DNA from: Thiogranum sp.
GTDB taxonomy: Bacteria > Pseudomonadota > Gammaproteobacteria > DSM-19610
Assembly (NCBI GenBank): GCA_030148805.1
Contig: JASBSS010000001.1
Coordinates: forward strand, 62,001 to 126,000
Direction of reading: 5' to 3'
DNA length: 64,000 nt
Shown here: positions 56,514 to 64,000 of the stretch, in pieces
How positions within the stretch are numbered: position 1 is the stretch's first letter
How the letters are laid out: the number at the start of each line of letters is the position of its first letter
The notes under the pieces: model-generated
Databases searched by the model: none
The model's input: the letters and a program-made list of their open reading frames with translations, nothing else
What the model was told of the DNA's origin: nothing
Position numbers and translations under genes: made by a program

Positions 56514-56755
56514 GTCTCACCTGTCGGGAGGTCGACCGGCTAAACCCGGCGCGTGTGAGAAGGCATGATACTGGATCTGCCGCCGGGTCACACCCGAGAC
56601 GCCGGGGGTCTGGGTTGCACGTTGCCGGATCGAGGGTCGGGGCCGCGGAATAATCCGCGGCCTGGATTGTTTGCCAGTAAAAGTCGCGCCCTTCTCCCAC
56701 CGCGGACGGAGCGCGACGAACTTTCAACTGGCGGACAATTGTCGAAGGAGAACCC

Positions 56756-58213
56756 ATGCCGAGCCCCGCTGTACACGCTGCACTGCCACGTTACCTGAGT
56801 GGTTTTCTGCTCCTCACGGGAGTGTTGTTCGCCGGAGGATCTTTCGCCGAACCGACGCCGCCGGCGATCGGCCCGCTGCCGCCAGTGCCGGTCAATCCCG
56901 ACAACCAACCGACCGACGCGAGGATGCAACTCGGGCGAAAGATCTTTTTCGACAACCGCATCTCGGGGTCCGGCACCATCAACTGCGGCACCTGCCACAT
57001 TCCCAGCCAAGGCTGGACCGTACCCACACCGCTGTCTCCGGCACATCCCGGGCACGTGGAACGACGCAACTCGCCCACCCTGCTCAACGTCGGCTACAAC
57101 AAGGCTCTGATCTGGGACGGCCGGGCCCCGAATCTGGAAAAGCAGGCGCTCGGCTCGACCAAGAATCCGGTGCACAAGAACCAGGACATCGAACATCTGA
57201 TGGCGCTCTACAACCAGGATCCGCAGATGGTGCGGCTGTTCCAGGCCGCCTATGGCAAGGCGCCGAACGCGCAGGACTACGGCAAGGCATTGGCCGTCTT
57301 TCAGCGCCACTTCATCATCACCGGCGAGAGTCCCTTCGACCGCTATATGAAGGGCGATAAAACCGCCATGTCCGCGGCAGCGGTAAAGGGGATGGGATTG
57401 TTTACCGGCAAGGCCGGCTGCCTGGCGTGCCACAACGGACCCAACTTCACCGATTCGGGCTTCTACAACATCGGGCTCAAGCACAACAGCGCGCTCGACG
57501 ACGAGCGTCACCAGGCGATGCTGCGCTTTGACGCCAAGCGGATGAAAGTCGCCGACTGGGAGCATATCAAGACCGACCCCGGACGCTATCTGGTCACCCA
57601 CAACGACGACGATTGGGGCCGTTTCAAGACTCCGACCCTGCGCAATCTGCCCGATACCGCGCCCTACATGCACGACGGTCGCTATGCCACGCTGGAGGCG
57701 GTGATCGCTCACTATGATCGCGGCGGCGACGCCACGCGCAATCAGGACCCGCGCATTCGGCCGCTGGGACTGAACGGTGAAGAACAAGCCCAACTCAAGG
57801 CCTTCCTCGTGGCGCTGCGGGGACCCTTGCCCCAGATACGCATGCAGGACTGGGTGACTCCCGCGCCCGCCGCGGACGCGATCGACGGCAAGGCCCTGTT
57901 CGAGGGGAAGGCGACCTGCGTCAACTGTCATCAGGCGGACGGTCGTGGCGTGCCCGGCGTGTTCCCGCCCCTGGCTGGCAACCCCCACGTCACCGCCGGC
58001 GACGGCAGCTACGTGGCGCGCACCATTTTGCGCGGGCGGAGCGGAGAACTGACAATCGGTTCGGCGACCTTTGACGCCACCATGCCGGCCATTGGCACGC
58101 TCAACAATCTCAGCGATGCTGAAGTCGCGGCAGTCGCCAACTATGTTCGCAATGCCTGGGGAAACTCGGCAACGGAAAAAATCGATGCGCAGAAGGTGAA
58201 ACAGCTGCGTTGA
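56756..58213 (+). CDS. MauG/cytochrome-c-peroxidase-like trihaem protein
   Basis: A 485-residue exported protein (signal peptide LSGFLLLTGVLFAGGSFA). The two peroxidase-type haem domains carry CGTCH (residues 80-84) and CLACH (223-227), with the core KTPTLRNLPDTAPYMHDGRY. A third cytochrome domain at the C-terminus has CVNCH (about 389-393) and the Met segment ATMPAIGTLNNL. The extra domain is an electron entry module as seen in some trihaem peroxidases. It could reduce hydrogen peroxide or modify a partner protein. AAGGAG precedes ATG. Confidence 0.87.
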   Translation: MPSPAVHAALPRYLSGFLLLTGVLFAGGSFAEPTPPAIGPLPPVPVNPDNQPTDARMQLGRKIFFDNRISGSGTINCGTCHIPSQGWTVPTPLSPAHPGHVERRNSPTLLNVGYNKALIWDGRAPNLEKQALGSTKNPVHKNQDIEHLMALYNQDPQMVRLFQAAYGKAPNAQDYGKALAVFQRHFIITGESPFDRYMKGDKTAMSAAAVKGMGLFTGKAGCLACHNGPNFTDSGFYNIGLKHNSALDDERHQAMLRFDAKRMKVADWEHIKTDPGRYLVTHNDDDWGRFKTPTLRNLPDTAPYMHDGRYATLEAVIAHYDRGGDATRNQDPRIRPLGLNGEEQAQLKAFLVALRGPLPQIRMQDWVTPAPAADAIDGKALFEGKATCVNCHQADGRGVPGVFPPLAGNPHVTAGDGSYVARTILRGRSGELTIGSATFDATMPAIGTLNNLSDAEVAAVANYVRNAWGNSATEKIDAQKVKQLR

Positions 58214-58402
58214 CCCGTCTGGTGGCCATCCCGATCACCTTGGCGCTTCCTGGGGTCAGTGCCGGCCGCTGGCCGGCCGACAGGCCCGCGCAAACCGGGA
58301 AGGTCTGGATTAACATTCGCGGCTGGCTTGGGAGGTGCATCGAGGCGCGCATGGCGACGGCCTGCGGGTGGCCGCTGTGGAAGGGGTGACTTCCCGTCCG
58401 GG

Positions 58403-58891
58403 TTATTGCGCGAACTCCAATGATTCGGCCACCGCGTCGATCCCCGCTTGCGCGCACGCCTCGTCGACCTCCGGATCAGCACCGGCGACGGCGACACCAC
58501 CATAGAACTGGCCGCCCACATCGATCGGAACCCCGCCGACGATCAACAGAATGCCTGGCGCGAAACTCAGGTCCTGGCGCGCGGCCATTTGCGCGGTGGA
58601 GGTCTGCAGTGACGCCGCCGTGTAGGCCTTGCGTTGGCTGACCAGGATGGTGTGCGGACCGGAAAGCGGATTGCGCAGGAAGGCCAGCAGATTCCCGTCG
58701 CGCCCCACCACCGCGGCGGCGACCTTGTAGCCCCGCTTGTCGCAGGCATCCACCGCTGCGACCGCCATGTCGTTGGCGACCTGAGAGGCCAGGAATTTGC
58801 TGTTCAGCGTCAGCGGCGCCTCGGCCCGGGGCGCCTCGGCGAAGCTGAGCGCCAGCAGCAACATGGCCGCGGATGTCGTTTCTGTATTCAC
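58403..58891 (-). CDS. GlcG/HbpS-family protein
   Basis: A 162-residue protein with the GlcG/HbpS (DUF336) fold: AVAAVDACDKRGYKVAAAVV, GRDGNLLAFLRNPLSGPHT, QRKAYTAASLQTSTAQMA and GGVPIDVGGQFYGGVAVAGA. HbpS proteins sense haem or stress outside the cell; others act in glycolate metabolism. GTG 58891 is chosen as start (GGGGTG seven bases upstream), giving a short hydrophobic leader AAMLLLALSFAEAPRAEA that could be a signal sequence. Convergent with the trihaem cytochrome. Confidence 0.82.
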   Translation of the reverse strand: MNTETTSAAMLLLALSFAEAPRAEAPLTLNSKFLASQVANDMAVAAVDACDKRGYKVAAAVVGRDGNLLAFLRNPLSGPHTILVSQRKAYTAASLQTSTAQMAARQDLSFAPGILLIVGGVPIDVGGQFYGGVAVAGADPEVDEACAQAGIDAVAESLEFAQ

Positions 58892-59121
58892 TGGTAAGCA
58901 CCCCGCTGGTGAAGGTCTGTCACTGAAACAAGACGTGCATCCGCTTGGGGGTATTCCGCCGCTCGCAGATTTCCCAGCAGCGACAGGGCCTGGCGTTGGC
59001 ACCGGGCTGGGCTCACGACAAGGACTCCGCCCACGTCGCGACTTCGTGAATTCCTACATCCGCTCCAGCCGCTGTTACGTATCATGATTGTCCGCGGAGC
59101 GTGCACACGGACTACAAAATT

Positions 59122-60933
59122 ATGCAGTTCACTGATATTATTAATAAAATTTTGGCCATTCTGGCCCCTCAAGAGCGCCGTCAGCTGTATGCGCTGGTGC
59201 TCGTCATGGTGCTGATGGGCGCGCTGGAGGTGGCCGGAATCGGTTCCATCCTGCCCTTCATCGCCGCCATCGCCAATATCGACACGCTGCTCGAGCACCG
59301 CTACGCGCATCAGCTCTACACCTTTATGGGCTTTGACAATACCCGCCAGTTCGTGATTTTTCTCGGGGCGCTGGTGCTGACCCTGCTGATTGCGCGAAAC
59401 GTGTTTTTTGCCCTCGCGAACTGGCTGGTGTCGCGTTTCAGTTTTTCCTGGCGCCAGCATTTGTCCGAGCAATTGCTGCGCCGCTATCTGAACCAACCCT
59501 ACAGCTATTTTCTTTCGCACAACAGCGACGATCTGAAGCACAAAGTCAGCGTGGAGATGGAACGCCTGATCGGGCGGGTGATCATTCCCGGCATTCAGGC
59601 CTTCACCAGCGCGCTGATTACGCTCTCGATCGTGATCTTGTTGGTAGCCCTCGACCCGCTGGTCGCGCTGGTCGTGGCCGCGGCGATGGGTGGCAGCTAT
59701 CTGCTGCTCTACGGGCTGGTGTACAAGAAGCTCGGGCGCATCAGCAAGCGGGCCAACAGCGCGCGACGACTGCAATTCAAAATCGCCAGCGAGGCGCTCG
59801 AAGGCGTCAAGGAACTCAAGCTGTTCGGAAAAGAGGAAAGATTTCTCAGCGGCTATTCCGCCTGGTCACGCGAGAACGCCCGCCTGGAGACCTTCAACCG
59901 GACGCTGTCACAGATTCCCAAGCACGGCATCGAACTGCTCGCCGTCTCGGGCATCATGCTGTTTATCCTGTATCTGGTCGGCACGCGGCGCGAGCTGGCA
60001 CAATGGCTTCCGATCCTGGTGGTCTATGTGGTCGCCGGCTATCGCATGCTTCCCGCGCTGCAGAAAATCTTCTCCGGCGTCACCGCGATGCAATACGACC
60101 GGCCCACCCTGGACGCCTTGTACGCCGACTTCACCGCTTTGAGCGTGGAAGATTCCGCCCGCCGTCCTCGCGGCGACGCGCAGGAACCGAGCGCCTTTCG
60201 CCCCCTGGAGCGGATCGTCATGCGGGATCTGACTTACCGTTATCCGCAGGCGAGCGACGAGGCCATCCGCCGGCTGGATCTGTGCATCGAGAAAAACACG
60301 ACGGTGGGTCTGGTCGGACCGACCGGCTCGGGCAAGACCACGCTGATAGACATTATCCTGGGATTGCTGCAACCGCAGGACGGCCAGCTGCTGGTCAACG
60401 ATATTCCCATCGGCGCGCACAACGTCACCGCCTGGCAGCAACACGTCGGTTATGTCCCGCAGGAGATTTTCCTCTTCGACGATACGGTGACGCGCAACAT
60501 CGCCTTCGGCGTGCCCGACGAGGAGATCGATCAGGCGGCCCTGGAACGGGCGCTACGCACGGTGGATCTCTACGACTACGTGACGCAGGCCTTGCCCGAG
60601 GGGGCTCAGACCATGCTCGGCCAACGCGGTATTCGCCTGAGCGGCGGACAGAAGCAGCGCATCGGTATTGCCCGGGCCTTGTACCGCAATCCCGATATCC
60701 TGGTGCTGGACGAAGCGACCAGCGCACTCGACGGCATGACCGAAGGGGTGGTGATGGAAGCGATTCAGAAACTCTCGCACAAGCTCACCATCATCATGAT
60801 CGCCCACCGCCTGAACACGGTGAAGGACTGCGACGTGATCCACTACATCGACCGCGGCACGGTGGTCTCCTCGGGCAGCTATGAGGAACTGACCCGCTCG
60901 TGCATCCACTTCCGTAAGCTGGCCAACCGCTAG
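59122..60933 (+). CDS. ABC exporter, permease-ATPase fusion
   Basis: A 603-residue half-transporter of the MsbA/PglK type. Six transmembrane helices occupy roughly residues 20-320. In the ATPase domain are Walker A GPTGSGKTT, Q-loop YVPQEIFLFDDTV, signature LSGGQKQRIGIARAL and Walker B ILVLDEAT. The opening EVAGIGSILPFIAAIANID is typical of PglK-like flippases for lipid-linked glycans. ATG 59122 is preferred; GTG 59101 is possible. Substrate not determined. Confidence 0.87.
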   Translation: MQFTDIINKILAILAPQERRQLYALVLVMVLMGALEVAGIGSILPFIAAIANIDTLLEHRYAHQLYTFMGFDNTRQFVIFLGALVLTLLIARNVFFALANWLVSRFSFSWRQHLSEQLLRRYLNQPYSYFLSHNSDDLKHKVSVEMERLIGRVIIPGIQAFTSALITLSIVILLVALDPLVALVVAAAMGGSYLLLYGLVYKKLGRISKRANSARRLQFKIASEALEGVKELKLFGKEERFLSGYSAWSRENARLETFNRTLSQIPKHGIELLAVSGIMLFILYLVGTRRELAQWLPILVVYVVAGYRMLPALQKIFSGVTAMQYDRPTLDALYADFTALSVEDSARRPRGDAQEPSAFRPLERIVMRDLTYRYPQASDEAIRRLDLCIEKNTTVGLVGPTGSGKTTLIDIILGLLQPQDGQLLVNDIPIGAHNVTAWQQHVGYVPQEIFLFDDTVTRNIAFGVPDEEIDQAALERALRTVDLYDYVTQALPEGAQTMLGQRGIRLSGGQKQRIGIARALYRNPDILVLDEATSALDGMTEGVVMEAIQKLSHKLTIIMIAHRLNTVKDCDVIHYIDRGTVVSSGSYEELTRSCIHFRKLANR

Positions 60934-60946
60934 GATCCGCCCCGGC

Positions 60947-60978
60947 CTTCCCCGCCGGGCGCAAGCCCGGCGGGGAAG
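60947..60978. terminator. Bidirectional hairpin between ABC gene and fusA
   Basis: CTTCCCCGCCGGGC and GCCCGGCGGGGAAG are perfect inverted copies (14 pairs) around a GCAA tetraloop. It lies between two convergent genes. There is no T-tract on either side, so it is an unusual terminator or simply a strong RNA end hairpin. Confidence 0.55.
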
Positions 60979-60996
60979 CCGGCGACGATATCAGGC

Positions 60997-63078
60997 TTAG
61001 CTGGCGCGTCGCTCCAGCGCTTCCTTGATCACCGCGTCGGCGACATTCTTCGGACAAGGCATGTAGTGGAGGAACTCCATCGAGAACTGTCCGCGACCCG
61101 AGGTCATGGTGCGCAAGTCGCCGATGTAACCGAACATGTCGCTCAGCGGGCACTCGGCCTTGATGCGCACCCCGGTCGGACCGGATTCCTGGGACTTGAT
61201 CATGCCACGGCGCCGATTGATATCGCCGATCACATCACCCACGTTATCGTCCGGCGTGAACACGTCGACCTTCATGATCGGCTCCATCAGCTGCGGCACC
61301 GCCTTGGGCATGCTCTGGCGGTAGGCGGCCGCCGCGGCCAGCTCGTAGGCGATGGCCGATGAGTCCACCGGGTGATAACCGCCGTCGAGCAGCGTCACCT
61401 TGACGTCCAGGCAGGGGTAGCCCGCCAGCACGCCGACTTCCATGCTCTTTTTGAATCCCTTCTCGACCGCCGGCCAGAATTCGCGCGGCACGGTGCCGCC
61501 GGTGACCTTGGACTCGAACTGGAATCCGCTGCCGGTGTCGCCCGGTTCGATGGTGTAGTCGATCTTGGCGAACTGGCCGGAACCGCCGGTCTGTTTCTTG
61601 TGGGTGTAACTGTCTTCCACCGGCTGGGTGATGGTTTCGCGGTAGGCCACCTGCGGTTTGCCCACCGTCACCTCGACCCCGTGGGTGCGCTTGAGAATGT
61701 CGACCTTGATGTCCAGGTGCAGCTCGCCCATGCCCTTGAGGATGGTCTCGCCGCTGTCCTCGTCGGTCTCGACGCGGAAGGAAGGATCTTCCTGGATCAT
61801 CTTGCCGATCGCCACGCCGAGCTTCTCCGAAGCCGACTTGTCCTTGGGCGCCACGGCGATGGAGATCACCGGATCCGGGAAGACCATCGGCTCGAGCGTG
61901 GCGGGGTTGTTCGGGTCGCACAGGGTGTGACCGGTCTGCACGTTCTTCATGCCCAGCACGGCGACAATATCGCCCGCCTGCGCCTTGGTCAGTTCCTGGC
62001 GCGAATCGGCGTGCATCTCGACGATGCGTCCGATGCGTTCGGTCTTGCCGGTGAAGGTGTTCAACACCGTGGTGCCTTTCTCCAGCCGACCGGAGTAGAT
62101 GCGGATGAAGGTCAGGGCGCCGAAACGGTCGTCCATGATCTTGAACGCCAGCGCACGCAAGGGCTTGTCAGGATCGACCACGGCGACGTTACCGGTCTCG
62201 TTACCCTCCAGATCCACCTCCGGCTGGGGCGTGACTTCGGTCGGATCGGGCAGGTAGTCGACCACGGCGTCCAGCACCAGCTGGATGCCTTTGTTCTTGA
62301 AGGCCGAACCGCAATAGGTCGGAAAGAAGTCCAGGGCAATGGTGCCCTTGCGGATGCAGCGCTTGATATCCTCGATGGCGGGCTCCTCGCCCTCGAGGTA
62401 TTTCTCCATCAGCGCATCGTCCTGCTCGACCGCGGCTTCGATGAGCTTCTCGCGCCATTCCTCGACCAGCTCGGCCATCTCGGCTGGCGGATCCTGGATT
62501 TCATAGTTCTCCGGATTGCCGGAACTGTCCCACACCCAGGCCTTGCGCGTGAGCAGGTCGACCACGCCCTTGAAATCGTCCTCGATACCGATGGGCAACG
62601 TCATCACCAGCGGAGTGGCCGCCAGAACGTCCTTGATCTGCTGCACCACGCGATAGAAATCCGCGCCCATGCGATCGAGCTTGTTGACGAAGATGACGCG
62701 CGCGACTTCCGATTCGTTGGCGTAGCGCCAGTTGGTCTCCGACTGCGGCTCGACACCGCCGGAGCCGCAGAACACCCCCACGCCGCCGTCGAGCACTTTG
62801 AGCGAGCGATAGACCTCGATGGTGAAATCCACGTGGCCGGGCGTATCGATGATGTTCAGGCGATGGTCCTTCCACTGACAGGAGGTGGCGGCGGACTGGA
62901 TGGTGATGCCGCGCTCGCGCTCCTGATCCATGAAGTCCGTGGTGGCCTCGCCTTCATGAACCTCGCCGGTTTTATGGATTTTACCCGTGAGCTTCAGAAT
63001 ACGTTCGGTCGTGGTCGTCTTGCCGGCATCGACGTGGGCGAAAATCCCGATGTTTCGGTATTTGGATAAATCAGTCAT
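60997..63078 (-). CDS. fusA: Elongation factor G
   Basis: A 693-residue translational GTPase that drives translocation and ribosome recycling. G-motifs are [30 protein letters not shown] and NKLDRMG; domain IV contains [16 protein letters not shown] and [17 protein letters not shown]. It is not near rpsL, rpsG or tuf, so it may be the second EF-G (FusA2/EF-G II type), as the segment [20 protein letters not shown] suggests. Complete. Confidence 0.93.
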   Translation of the reverse strand: MTDLSKYRNIGIFAHVDAGKTTTTERILKLTGKIHKTGEVHEGEATTDFMDQERERGITIQSAATSCQWKDHRLNIIDTPGHVDFTIEVYRSLKVLDGGVGVFCGSGGVEPQSETNWRYANESEVARVIFVNKLDRMGADFYRVVQQIKDVLAATPLVMTLPIGIEDDFKGVVDLLTRKAWVWDSSGNPENYEIQDPPAEMAELVEEWREKLIEAAVEQDDALMEKYLEGEEPAIEDIKRCIRKGTIALDFFPTYCGSAFKNKGIQLVLDAVVDYLPDPTEVTPQPEVDLEGNETGNVAVVDPDKPLRALAFKIMDDRFGALTFIRIYSGRLEKGTTVLNTFTGKTERIGRIVEMHADSRQELTKAQAGDIVAVLGMKNVQTGHTLCDPNNPATLEPMVFPDPVISIAVAPKDKSASEKLGVAIGKMIQEDPSFRVETDEDSGETILKGMGELHLDIKVDILKRTHGVEVTVGKPQVAYRETITQPVEDSYTHKKQTGGSGQFAKIDYTIEPGDTGSGFQFESKVTGGTVPREFWPAVEKGFKKSMEVGVLAGYPCLDVKVTLLDGGYHPVDSSAIAYELAAAAAYRQSMPKAVPQLMEPIMKVDVFTPDDNVGDVIGDINRRRGMIKSQESGPTGVRIKAECPLSDMFGYIGDLRTMTSGRGQFSMEFLHYMPCPKNVADAVIKEALERRAS

Positions 63079-63248
63079 TACTCTACTCTGCGTCTATTAA
63101 TCAATAACTTACACGGCAATCTGAGCACGGCCTGGGTCACGCGTCCGGCGCCGCTGTGCATGGGGAACAACGGCGCGGAATTATATAGGAATGCAGCGGG
63201 GATGTGTAAGGGAATCGCATGAGCCCCAGGCAGGCGGTTCCTGTCGCG

Positions 63249-64000
63249 TCAATTCCATTGCCGGGGGAAGAGCGCGGGCACATCCGCCTCCGGCAACGGG
63301 CGACTCAGACAAAACCCCTGCGCCAGATCGCAATCATGCTGGCGCAGGAAAGCCAGCTGGCTTTCGGACTCGACCCCCTCGGCGACGATCTCCAGGCCGA
63401 GCTTGTGCGCCAACGAGATACTGGCCTCGACGATCACGGCATCGCCCGGATCGGTATCCAGGTCGGTGACGAAGGTCCGGTCGATTTTCAGGACGTTCAG
63501 CGGAAAGCGCTTCAAATAGCCCAGGGACGAATACCCCGTGCCGAAATCGTCGATCGCGGTGCGCACCCCCAGGGCATGCAGCTCGCACAGCAATTCAGTG
63601 GCGGCAACCGGGTCCTGCATCACTACGTTTTCGGTGATTTCCAGTTCGAGCCGCTGTGGCTGCATGGCTTCCTCGCGCAGCGCCCGGCGGATCTTGCCCA
63701 GAAAATCGTCATCGTTGAACTGCGCCGCGGACACGTTGACGGAAATCCGCTGGCTGCCAAAGCCGGCCGCGCACCAATGTCGGTGCTGTCGGCACGCTTC
63801 GCGCAACACCCACTCCCCCACGGGAATGATCATGCCGGAATTCTCCAGCAAGGGAATGAAATCGTTCGGTGGCACCATGCCCCGCTGGGGGTGGTGCCAG
63901 CGGATCAGTCCTTCGATACCGGCCACGCGCCCGCTACGCATATCGATCTGCGGCTGCCCGTAGAGGCGGAACTCCCCTTGTTCGATCGCCCGACCCAGAT
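63249..64000 (-). CDS. EAL-domain c-di-GMP phosphodiesterase (3' part, start outside window)
   Basis: The C-terminal 250 residues of a longer protein whose beginning lies beyond 64000. The EAL domain is nearly complete: LYGQPQIDMRSGRVAGIEGLIRW, SVNVSAAQF, LELEITENVVMQD, TAIDDFGTGYSSLGYLKRFP, LKIDRTFV, VAEGVES and LAQGFCLSRPLPE. The usual EAL triad reads EGL, but the metal-binding Glu and the DDFG and lysine residues are retained, so phosphodiesterase activity is expected. N-terminal sensor or GGDEF domains may be upstream. Confidence 0.9.
   Translation of the reverse strand, partial: LGRAIEQGEFRLYGQPQIDMRSGRVAGIEGLIRWHHPQRGMVPPNDFIPLLENSGMIIPVGEWVLREACRQHRHWCAAGFGSQRISVNVSAAQFNDDDFLGKIRRALREEAMQPQRLELEITENVVMQDPVAATELLCELHALGVRTAIDDFGTGYSSLGYLKRFPLNVLKIDRTFVTDLDTDPGDAVIVEASISLAHKLGLEIVAEGVESESQLAFLRQHDCDLAQGFCLSRPLPEADVPALFPRQWN

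Noticed and set aside
58214-58402. Gap between the trihaem cytochrome and the GlcG-like gene
   Set aside because: Only a short GGCCGGC-type inverted repeat is present and no T-tract or promoter stands out; not enough to call a terminator or gene.

Overview
The window reads as chromosome of a high-GC gammaproteobacterium. The strongest evidence is the conserved block metZ-purF-cvpA-SPOR protein-folC-accD-trpABF-truA plus fimV-asd-leuBDC, which in Pseudomonas-like and Chromatiales-like genomes forms a nearly continuous backbone. Multiheme cytochromes, an FNR-type promoter and a Tat-exported molybdoenzyme suggest a facultatively anaerobic, respiratory lifestyle. The species cannot be named from the sequence. 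No rRNA, tRNA, CRISPR array, transposase or phage gene was seen.

1-4.1 kb: the end of an unknown gene, two small hypothetical genes, a ferritin-like DUF455 protein, a SIMPL-domain protein, and metZ. metZ is preceded by a clear SAM-II riboswitch and an intrinsic terminator. 4.1-12.7 kb: housekeeping genes for purine, folate, fatty-acid and tryptophan synthesis plus truA, all on the minus strand and tightly packed.

12.7-22.7 kb: a respiratory island between truA and fimV. It holds a CbiM-like membrane protein, then, divergently and behind a textbook class-II FNR promoter, nine plus-strand genes: a five-haem NapC-type cytochrome, a tandem-domain dihaem cytochrome, a 901-residue Tat-exported NapA-like molybdoenzyme, two NapG-like ferredoxins, a NapH-like polyferredoxin, a FixH-like exported protein, a second unusual membrane polyferredoxin, and a NapF-like ferredoxin. 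NapB and NapD are absent. From the molybdoenzyme onward the genes are very close, and most overlap by 1-4 bases. This is the best candidate for an undescribed system: a quinol-driven periplasmic reductase of uncertain substrate.

22.7-36.3 kb: fimV, asd, leuBDC with a divergent LysR regulator, a variant HesB/IscA protein overlapping an ATP-grasp gene, an iron-trafficking protein, an AmmeMemoRadiSam-type radical SAM enzyme, an ECF sigma/anti-sigma pair, a CYTH phosphatase and a Nudix hydrolase.

36.4-55.5 kb: a large polyamine catabolism region. potFGHI imports putrescine or spermidine; a putrescine aminotransferase and the gamma-glutamyl route (two PuuA paralogues, PuuB, PuuC, PuuD) degrade it; a PuuR-like XRE-cupin regulator sits in the middle. 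A second module (omega-aminotransferase, alanine dehydrogenase, MmsA) looks like a closed beta-alanine to acetyl-CoA pathway that recycles pyruvate. A GMC oxidoreductase with a Tat lipoprotein partner is embedded in the cluster.

55.5-64 kb: a convergent AT-rich intergenic region with several DnaA boxes, a coiled-coil membrane protein, a trihaem MauG/peroxidase-like cytochrome, a GlcG/HbpS-like protein, a PglK/MsbA-like ABC exporter, an EF-G, and the C-terminal part of an EAL-domain protein that runs off the window.
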